NCBI GenBank assembly: GCA_028711875.1
Contig: JAQTRJ010000136.1
Coordinates: 1-6,284 of the forward strand
DNA: 6,284 bases
Source: a bacterium
GTDB lineage: Bacteria > Electryoneota > RPQS01
Direction: 5' to 3'
In this document: one piece after another, positions 1-5,446 of the stretch
Layout: each line of letters starts with the position of its first letter
Position numbering within the stretch: the first letter of the stretch is position 1
The notes under the pieces: generated by a model
What the model saw: only the letters and a program-made list of their open reading frames with translations
The model's database searches: none
Told to the model about the DNA's origin: nothing
Program-made: the position numbers and the translations under genes

Positions 1-1
1 C

Positions 2-985
2 CGTGTGGATACCGAAGACGGCAGCGTGGAATCGTGGAGCGAGACGATTACCGGTGAGCATACCCACTACGCCACCGCCTACAGCGTGGATTGCGGGATC
101 GAGAGCGCTCCCAGCACTTCGCTCACGTTGACGGGGCACGATCTGGCGTTCCCGCCCGCTTCGATTACGGTGACCACGCCGGAAACCTGCGATTCGATCC
201 GCCTGAGCTGGCCGGCCGGAACCGGCGAAATCGAGAGCTACGTGATTAGTCGCGACGGAGATTCCATTGCCGCCGTGACCGGATTGGCCTACACAGATCA
301 TGAAGTGGATGACGCCAACGATCACGAGTATGCCGTCGCCTCGTACAATCAGTATTGCGGTACGGGCGATTTCACCGATCCGGTTACCGGCAACATACTG
401 CCGCTCCTTCAGATAGAGGCAGATGTCCCCGATACCGTTGTGGACAACACATGGTATGTAATTGACAGCATGGTTTTTTGCTCGAACGTGGACAGTGTAC
501 GGTTCTTCATTTCGCTGGATGGCGGAGCGAACTATACGTACCTGCGTACGATCTCCCCGCATCCCCTGGATTCGGTCTTTGTCCCCCACGATGAAGAAGC
601 TCACCTCAATTGCATTCTTCTCGCCACGTCCCATCGCGATGACCGCGTGGACTCAACCGAATCGGATCTCTTCGTGATTGTCCCCAATGCTGTGGGACCC
701 GAGCACAATCTGGAAATCCCGAAGGACTTCATGCTCGAGCAAAACTATCCCAATCCGTTCAATCCCTCGACCACCGTGCGGTTCGGTGTGCCGAAGATGG
801 CGGACGTGCGGATCGAAGTCTTCGACGTGCTCGGCCGTTTGGTTGCCACACCCGCCGAGGGCACGTTCCAAGCCGGTTGGCACACCATCGTCTGGGACTG
901 CTCGTCCTGCCCGACCGGAATGTACCTCCTGCGCATGAACACCGATGAGAAGGTATTGCTGCGCAAGATGATGCTCATGAAATAG
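2..985 (+). CDS. Secreted/surface protein, C-terminal part, with FN3-like segments and FCB-type C-terminal sorting domain (5' partial)
   Basis: The frame is open to the left edge, so the real start lies upstream; the GTG at 5 is probably internal. Residues are counted from that GTG. Residues 1-45 look like the end of a fibronectin-III-like unit (YATAYSVDCG, close to the FN3 'Y.v.A.d' strand). Residues 50-130 form a second FN3-like unit (IRLSWPAG near 65-72, YVISRDG near 79-85, YAVASYNQYCG near 109-119). Residues 135-225 form a separate beta-rich domain of unknown family containing SLDGGANYTYL. From about 240 to the end is the sorting domain: NYPNPFNPST (248-256), then VRIEVFDVLGRLV, W..GWHTIVWD-like strands and a terminal KVLLRKMMLMK. 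Domains of this kind direct export through a type IX-like system or anchor proteins at the surface in FCB bacteria; that role is inferred here. The domain carries an unusual CSSC. The specific function is unknown. A 12-bp hairpin follows the stop. Confidence 0.85.
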   Translation, partial: RVDTEDGSVESWSETITGEHTHYATAYSVDCGIESAPSTSLTLTGHDLAFPPASITVTTPETCDSIRLSWPAGTGEIESYVISRDGDSIAAVTGLAYTDHEVDDANDHEYAVASYNQYCGTGDFTDPVTGNILPLLQIEADVPDTVVDNTWYVIDSMVFCSNVDSVRFFISLDGGANYTYLRTISPHPLDSVFVPHDEEAHLNCILLATSHRDDRVDSTESDLFVIVPNAVGPEHNLEIPKDFMLEQNYPNPFNPSTTVRFGVPKMADVRIEVFDVLGRLVATPAEGTFQAGWHTIVWDCSSCPTGMYLLRMNTDEKVLLRKMMLMK

Positions 986-1023
986 CGGCAGGTTCGATTT
1001 TCTTGTAACACGTTTGCGGATGG

Positions 1024-1055
1024 CAGAGCGACGGGATCGCTTTCCCGTCGCTCTG
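1024..1055 (+). terminator. Perfect 12-bp hairpin, probable terminator of the secreted-protein gene
   Basis: Bases 1024-1035 (CAGAGCGACGGG) are the exact reverse complement of 1044-1055 (CCCGTCGCTCTG), around an 8-base loop. The A at 1036 can also pair with the T at 1043, giving 13 pairs and a 6-base loop. It starts 38 bases after the stop of the upstream gene and ends 40 bases before the tkt start. The following bases (TCGTTCC) are not a true T-run, so this is not a textbook intrinsic terminator. It could instead stabilise the upstream mRNA 3' end or be a structure in the tkt leader. Confidence 0.6.
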
Positions 1056-1095
1056 TCGTTCCGAAACCACGACGCACGAGTCTTTTTCCCCAACA

Positions 1096-3102
1096 ATGAA
1101 CTCTCGCCTCGACGATCTCTGCATCAACACGTTGCGCACGCTGGCCATGGACGCCGTTCAGAAGGCGAACTCGGGTCATCCCGGTTTGCCGATGGGCGCG
1201 GCGGCGATGGCCTACGCCGTCTGGACGCGACATCTGCGTCACGATCCCGCCGATCCGAAATGGATCAACCGCGACCGTTTCGTATTATCGGCGGGTCATG
1301 GCTGCATGCTGCTCTACTCGCTCTTGCACGTGAGCGGCTACGACGTGTCGCTCGACGATTTGAAGAACTTCCGTCAGTGGGGAAGCATCACCCCCGGCCA
1401 TCCCGAAAGTCATCTGACGCCTGGCGTGGAAGCCACCACCGGCCCGCTCGGTCAGGGCATCGGCAACATCGTCGGCATGGCCATCGCCCGCGAACATCTG
1501 GCTGCGCGCTTTAATTCTCCGCAGCGCGAACTCATCAACTTCCGCGCGTTCGGTCTGTGCAGCGACGGCGATCTGATGGAAGGCGTGGCGTCGGAAGCGT
1601 GTTCGCTGGCCGGTCATTTGGGACTGGGTGCGATCACGCTGCTCTACGACGATAATCGCATCACGATTGACGGCCACACCGAGCTCGCGTTTACCGAAAA
1701 CGTCGCGGGGCGCTTCGAAGCCTACGGCTGGCAGGTCCTGCGTGCCGATGGCATGAACGCGGAGGAGGTGGACGCCGCCGTTCGCGAGGGACTGGCCGAG
1801 ACCGAGCGTCCCACGCTCATCATCTGCCGCACGACCATTGGCTTCGGCTCGCCGAACAAGGCCGACAAATCCGCCGTGCACGGCTCGCCGCTCGGCGAAG
1901 AGGAGGTCGCGCGCACCAAGCGTGCGCTCGGTTGGCCCGAGGATCGTGCGTTCTATATTCCCAATGAAGCCTTCAAACACTTTCGAGCTGCCGCCGCCAA
2001 AGGCGCGGCGCGGGCGGCCGAGTGGAAGCAGACGCTGCAGTCGGCGCTCGCGGAATCGGAGGAGTTCCGACGCGAGTGGAACGCGTTCTGGAATCGCGAG
2101 ATTCCCGCGAACTGGATGGAAACTCTCCCGTCATGGGACGGAGCGAAACCCGTCGCCACCCGCAAAATTTCCCAGCAAGTGCTGCAGGCGATTTCCGCCG
2201 CGACGAAAAATCTCCTCGGCGGCAGCGCCGATCTCGCGGAATCCAATCTGACCTATCTCGACGGCGCGGGCGATTTCCAGAAACAAAATCGCCGCGGCCG
2301 CAATCTCCGCTTCGGAATCCGTGAGCACGCGATGGGCGCGATCGCCAACGGCCTCGCCCACGCCGCACCGTTTATTCCGTTCGCCAGCACGTTCCTGACG
2401 TTCTCCGACTACATGCGTCCGGCGATTCGCGTGGCCGCGCTCGCGCATCTTCCTGTGATCTATGTCTTCACCCACGACAGCATCGGTCTCGGCGAAGACG
2501 GTCCGACTCATCAGCCGGTCGAGCAGCTCTGGTCGCTGCGCGCCATGCCGAATCTGTTCGTCTTCCGCCCCGCCGATGCCCACGAAACCGCGCTCTGCTG
2601 GAAGCTCGCCCTTGAGCGCACCGACGGCCCAAGCGCGCTTGCGCTGACGCGGCAGAACCTTCCCGTGCTCGATCGTCGTGCGCACCTGCCGATGCAGGTT
2701 GAGCGCGGCGCGTACGTTCTCAAGGAATCGTCGAGCGCAATCCCGCAGGTGATTCTCCTCGCCGCCGGCAGCGAGGTATCGCTCGCCTTGAACGCGCGCG
2801 AGATTCTGGAGCGGGACGGACTCGGCGTACGCGTAGTCTCCGTGCCGTGCGTGGAACTCTTCGACGCGCAGCCGCTTGCCTATCGGCAAAGCGTTTTGCC
2901 CGATGACATCGGGAATCGCATCGCCATCGAAGCGGGCGCGAGCTGCGGCTGGTGGAAATACGTCGGAAGCCGCGGCGACGTCGTCGGCCTCGACCGCTTC
3001 GGCGCGTCTGCCCCCGCGGATCTGCTCTTCAAAACATTTGGCTTGACCGCGGAGCACGTCGCCGAACGGACGCGCGCGCTGGCCGTGCGCAATCGAACCT
3101 GA
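1096..3102 (+). CDS. tkt: Transketolase
   Basis: This is a cytosolic thiamine-diphosphate enzyme moving two-carbon ketol units between ketose and aldose phosphates (xylulose-5-P with ribose-5-P or erythrose-4-P). Its 668 residues match the usual 660-670 for bacterial transketolase. The N-terminal pyrophosphate-binding domain (about 1-320) shows KANSGHPG with His28, LSAGHG with His68, GPLGQG (116-121) and the ThDP/metal motif SDGDLMEG (156-163) with Asn187. The pyrimidine-binding domain (about 350-520) has FGIREHAMG with catalytic Glu410, FSDYMR (436-441), [15 protein letters not shown] (460-474) and Arg519. The rest is the C-terminal domain, with LAAGSEV at 555-561. All substrate and cofactor residues I can check are present. 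The ATG at 1096 gives the standard start ([14 protein letters not shown] aligns with E. coli MSSRKELANAIR), although no good ribosome binding site precedes it. It is the first gene of the operon; rpiB starts 20 bases after its stop. Confidence 0.97.
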   Translation: MNSRLDDLCINTLRTLAMDAVQKANSGHPGLPMGAAAMAYAVWTRHLRHDPADPKWINRDRFVLSAGHGCMLLYSLLHVSGYDVSLDDLKNFRQWGSITPGHPESHLTPGVEATTGPLGQGIGNIVGMAIAREHLAARFNSPQRELINFRAFGLCSDGDLMEGVASEACSLAGHLGLGAITLLYDDNRITIDGHTELAFTENVAGRFEAYGWQVLRADGMNAEEVDAAVREGLAETERPTLIICRTTIGFGSPNKADKSAVHGSPLGEEEVARTKRALGWPEDRAFYIPNEAFKHFRAAAAKGAARAAEWKQTLQSALAESEEFRREWNAFWNREIPANWMETLPSWDGAKPVATRKISQQVLQAISAATKNLLGGSADLAESNLTYLDGAGDFQKQNRRGRNLRFGIREHAMGAIANGLAHAAPFIPFASTFLTFSDYMRPAIRVAALAHLPVIYVFTHDSIGLGEDGPTHQPVEQLWSLRAMPNLFVFRPADAHETALCWKLALERTDGPSALALTRQNLPVLDRRAHLPMQVERGAYVLKESSSAIPQVILLAAGSEVSLALNAREILERDGLGVRVVSVPCVELFDAQPLAYRQSVLPDDIGNRIAIEAGASCGWWKYVGSRGDVVGLDRFGASAPADLLFKTFGLTAEHVAERTRALAVRNRT

Positions 3103-3110
3103 GACACTTC

Positions 3111-3115
3111 GGGAG
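3111..3115 (+). promoter_or_regulatory. Ribosome binding site of rpiB
   Basis: GGGAG lies 7 bases before the ATG at 3123 and just after the tkt stop. It fixes the rpiB start at 3123 rather than at an upstream in-frame codon within tkt (the frame is open from 2952). MKIAIGADHAG is the standard N-terminus of the family, which agrees. Confidence 0.7.
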
Positions 3116-3122
3116 CAAAAAT

Positions 3123-3572
3123 ATGAAGATCGCTATCGGCGCCGATCACGCCGGTTTTCCTTTGAAAAAAATCCTGGCGGAGTGGCTGCGCGCGCAGGGA
3201 CATCAGGTCAGCGACGTGGGCACGCACTCCGAGCAGTCGGTGGACTATCCCGATTTCGCGCTGGCCGTGTCGCGCGAGGTCGCCTTCGGAACCGCGGAGC
3301 GCGGCGTGCTCGTCTGCGGCAGCGGCGTGGGAACGTGCATCGCCGCCAACAAGATCACCGGCGTGCGCGCGGCGGTCTGCCATGACACGTTTTCCGCGCG
3401 GCAGGGAGTGGAGGACGACGCGATGAATGTGATCTGTCTCGGCGCGCGCGTCATCGGAGCTTCGCTGGCTCAGGAAATTCTCGCCGCGTTTCTGAAAGCG
3501 ACATTCTCCGCGGCGGAGCGCCACGCGCGGCGGCTGGACAAAGTTCTGAAGATGGAGCAGGAGAGATCATAA
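3123..3572 (+). CDS. rpiB: Ribose-5-phosphate isomerase B (RpiB/LacA-LacB family)
   Basis: It interconverts ribose-5-phosphate and ribulose-5-phosphate in the cytosol. The 149 residues match the E. coli RpiB length. Seen in the sequence: GADHAG with Asp8 and His9; DYPDFA (41-46); the active-site loop CGSGVG (65-70), whose Cys65 matches the E. coli catalytic base Cys66; AANKITGVRA (74-83); and a C-terminal R133-H134 and R137 matching the E. coli phosphate/substrate-binding residues. The stretch after SARQ reads GVEDDAMNV where E. coli has LSRQHNDTNV, so ungapped alignment puts Asp98 where E. coli has His99, a residue implicated in sugar-ring opening. This may be a subfamily signature rather than a defect. 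Neighbouring tkt and tal make the pentose phosphate role more likely than the related galactose-6-phosphate isomerase (LacAB), which usually comes as two paralogous subunits. An allose-6-phosphate isomerase role is less likely. Confidence 0.93.
   Translation: MKIAIGADHAGFPLKKILAEWLRAQGHQVSDVGTHSEQSVDYPDFALAVSREVAFGTAERGVLVCGSGVGTCIAANKITGVRAAVCHDTFSARQGVEDDAMNVICLGARVIGASLAQEILAAFLKATFSAAERHARRLDKVLKMEQERS
3559..3565 (+). promoter_or_regulatory. Ribosome binding site of tal
   Basis: AGGAGAG lies inside the last codons of rpiB, ending 11 bases before the ATG at 3577. The spacing is slightly long, but it is the only purine-rich site nearby. The rpiB stop falls between the site and the start, consistent with coupled translation. 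Confidence 0.55.
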
Positions 3573-3576
3573 CACC

Positions 3577-4677
3577 ATGAACCATCCGATTCTCAAGGCC
3601 ACGCTCGCGCAGGGGCAGGCGATCTGGCTCGATTACATCAGCCGCGAACTCCTCGATTCGCCGCGACTCCCGCGGCTGATTGACGAAGGCCTGCGCGGCA
3701 TGACCTCCAACCCCACCATTTTTCAGCAGGCGATTTCCGGCAGCCGCGACTATGACCGCGACGTGCAGGCTGGACGAGAGTGCCGTTGGTCGGCTGAAGA
3801 AATCTTTGAACATCTGGCCGTCGCCGACATTCAGCGCGCCGCCGACGCGCTCGCGCCCGTGTACGCGGAGTCGAGCGGTGCGGACGGCTTCATCAGTCTC
3901 GAAGTCTCGCCGACGCTGGCCTACGACAGCGCGCGCACGATATCGGCCGCCGAGCGCTTGTGGAAAAAGGTCGGTCGTGTCAATCTGATGATTAAAGTTC
4001 CGGGAACTACCGGGGGCCTGCCGGCGATTCAACATCTGCTCGCGGCCGGCATCAACGTGAACGTGACGCTGATCTTCTCGCTGACGCAATACGAGGCCGT
4101 GCTGGAAACGTATCTCCGTGCGCTGGAAGAGCGCAGCGCGCGCGGAGAAAATCTCGCGCGCGTTGCGTCGGTGGCCAGTTTTTTCGTCAGCCGCGTGGAC
4201 AACGTGGCCGACAAGCGGCTCGCCGAGCGCGGACATTCTGAACTCTGCGGCAAGGCGGCCATCGCCAACGCGTGTCTGGCGTATCGTCATTTTCAGGGAG
4301 TGACCGCGCAGGATCGCTGGAACAAACTCGCGGCCCGCGGCGCGCGCGCGCAGCGGCCGCTGTGGGCGAGCACCTCGACCAAGAATCCCGCTTACAGCGA
4401 TATTCTTTACGTACAGGAACTCGTGGCGCGGGACACGGTGAACACGCTGCCGCCGCAAACGCTCGACGCGTGGAAAGATCACGGCCGCCCGTCCGCGGCG
4501 CTGCTTGAAAATCTGAAAACCGCGGACGAAACGCTGAGCCGCATCAAAGCGGCGGGGGTGGACCTGCCGAAAATCACGAATGATTTAATCGAGGACGGCG
4601 TGAAAAAATTCACCGACTCCTATCACGCCGTATTGACCGCCATCGAAAGCAAAATCAACGCGGAGACTCTGGGATGA
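3577..4677 (+). CDS. tal: Transaldolase (long form, mycobacterial/cyanobacterial-type)
   Basis: It transfers the dihydroxyacetone unit between sedoheptulose-7-phosphate plus glyceraldehyde-3-phosphate and erythrose-4-phosphate plus fructose-6-phosphate, in the cytosol. At 366 residues it fits the long transaldolase subfamily better than the ~315-residue E. coli TalB type or the ~215-residue MipB-like type. An (alpha/beta)8 barrel is visible through its motifs: WLDYISRE with Asp19; GLRGMTSNPTIFQQAI with Asn45 (38-53); ISLEVSP with Glu109; LMIKVPGTTGG with Lys140 as the Schiff-base lysine; NVNVTLIFS (160-168); SFFVSRVD with Ser205 and Arg207; and PLWASTSTKNPAYSD (261-275). All expected catalytic residues are present. 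It starts 4 bases after rpiB, and its TGA stop overlaps the deoC start as ATGA (4674-4677). Confidence 0.96.
   Translation: MNHPILKATLAQGQAIWLDYISRELLDSPRLPRLIDEGLRGMTSNPTIFQQAISGSRDYDRDVQAGRECRWSAEEIFEHLAVADIQRAADALAPVYAESSGADGFISLEVSPTLAYDSARTISAAERLWKKVGRVNLMIKVPGTTGGLPAIQHLLAAGINVNVTLIFSLTQYEAVLETYLRALEERSARGENLARVASVASFFVSRVDNVADKRLAERGHSELCGKAAIANACLAYRHFQGVTAQDRWNKLAARGARAQRPLWASTSTKNPAYSDILYVQELVARDTVNTLPPQTLDAWKDHGRPSAALLENLKTADETLSRIKAAGVDLPKITNDLIEDGVKKFTDSYHAVLTAIESKINAETLG
4662..4665 (+). promoter_or_regulatory. Ribosome binding site of deoC, inside the end of tal
   Basis: GGAG lies 8 bases before the ATG at 4674. With the ATGA stop/start overlap it supports translational coupling of tal and deoC and fixes the deoC start. 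Confidence 0.6.
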
Positions 4678-5351
4678 ACGCCTCACAGCTGGCCGCGATG
4701 ATTGATCATACGCTGCTCAAGCCCGACGCCACGCCCGAGCAGATCGAGCGGATCTGCCGCGAAGCGATGGAGTGCCGCTTTGCCGCCGTCTGCGTGAATC
4801 CCGTGTACGTGAGCGTGGTCAGCCGCCTTCTCGAAGGCACGGACGTGACGACGTGCAGCGTGATCGGATTTCCACTCGGCGCGGCGACGACAGCGAATAA
4901 AATCGCCGAGGCGCGCGAGGCGATCCGTCTCGGTGCGCGCGAGATTGATATGGTGTTGTGGGTGGGAGGATTGAAGGCCGGACAGGATGCGTGGGTGGAA
5001 GATGACGTGGCGCGCGTGGCCGATGCTTGTCATCAGACGGGCGCGCGGCTCAAGGTGATTCTCGAATGCGCGCTGCTCAGCGAAAATGAAAAGCGGCGCG
5101 CCTGCGGAATCTGCTTCGAGGCAAACGCCGATTTCGTGAAGACATCCACCGGGTTCGGACCGGGCGGCGCGACCGTAGACGATGTGCGTCTACTCTCATC
5201 GCTGGCGAAGCCCGTGGGCGTCGGCGTGAAAGCGGCGGGCGGAATCCGTACGCTTCAGGACGCGCTGAATATGGTCGCGGCCGGCGCGACGCGCATTGGC
5301 ACCAGCGGCGGCGTCAAAATCGTCGCCGAAGCGCGCGCCGCCGAAAATTGA
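4674..5351 (+). CDS. deoC: Deoxyribose-phosphate aldolase (DERA)
   Basis: A class I aldolase that reversibly cleaves 2-deoxyribose-5-phosphate to glyceraldehyde-3-phosphate and acetaldehyde, the last step of deoxynucleoside breakdown; cytosolic. Its 225 residues fit the short DeoC subfamily (about 210-230), not the ~259-residue E. coli form. Motifs: MIDHTLLKPDAT (9-20), AAVCVNPVYV (37-46), CSVIGFPLGA (61-70) with TTANK, EIDMVLWVGGLKAG (90-103) with Asp92 as the proton-relay Asp, LKVILECALL (126-135), FVKTSTGFGPGGAT (154-167) with Lys156 as the Schiff-base Lys, and VGVKAAGGIRT (183-193) with the second active-site Lys186. The phosphate-binding glycines are at 209-213 (GTSGG). It is the last gene of the operon and is translationally coupled to tal. 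No deoA, deoB, deoD or cdd gene is in the window, so the source of its substrate is not seen. Confidence 0.97.
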   Translation: MNASQLAAMIDHTLLKPDATPEQIERICREAMECRFAAVCVNPVYVSVVSRLLEGTDVTTCSVIGFPLGAATTANKIAEAREAIRLGAREIDMVLWVGGLKAGQDAWVEDDVARVADACHQTGARLKVILECALLSENEKRRACGICFEANADFVKTSTGFGPGGATVDDVRLLSSLAKPVGVGVKAAGGIRTLQDALNMVAAGATRIGTSGGVKIVAEARAAEN

Positions 5352-5446
5352 TCGGTGTGTCATCGCCGTTGTCGGTTTTTCGACCGGCAATGGCACAGGG
5401 GGAGTCCTTCGCGACCAAATCGGTTTCACGACACTGTTATACGGCT
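5352..5446. other. Convergent intergenic spacer, 95 bases
   Basis: It separates the 3' ends of deoC (plus) and the NHL-repeat gene (minus). It contains the hairpin at 5365-5394 listed separately. I find no credible small gene: open frames on either strand only continue as shadows of the flanking genes. Confidence 0.7.
5365..5394. terminator. Imperfect hairpin after deoC, candidate bidirectional terminator
   Basis: Bases 5365-5375 (GCCGTTGTCGG) pair with 5384-5394 (CCGGCAATGGC) over 11 positions, two of them G-T wobbles, around the loop TTTTTCGA. The hairpin begins 14 bases after the deoC stop. The T-run sits in the loop rather than after the stem, so intrinsic termination is uncertain on either strand. 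Its place between converging genes supports a 3'-end role. Confidence 0.45.

Noticed and set aside
986..1095. Search for a promoter of the tkt operon, including a Bacteroidota-like TAnnTTTG element near TAACACGTTTG
   Set aside because: The spacing does not fit (TA is too far from TTTG) and no paired -33 TTTG was found, so no promoter is called.
2131..3057. A 308-codon minus-strand open frame opposite the second half of tkt
   Set aside because: It is antisense to the conserved transketolase active-site region, with the Arg/Ala/Gly-rich composition expected of a shadow and no recognisable motif.
3123..3572. RpiB as a galactose-6-phosphate isomerase subunit (LacA/LacB)
   Set aside because: Only one subunit gene is present and it sits between tkt and tal, with no tagatose pathway genes nearby; the pentose phosphate role fits better.
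3451..4482. A 343-codon open frame on the minus strand opposite rpiB and tal
   Set aside because: It lies antisense to clearly conserved catalytic motifs of transaldolase and has an Arg-rich composition typical of shadow frames in G+C-rich DNA; I recognise no domain.
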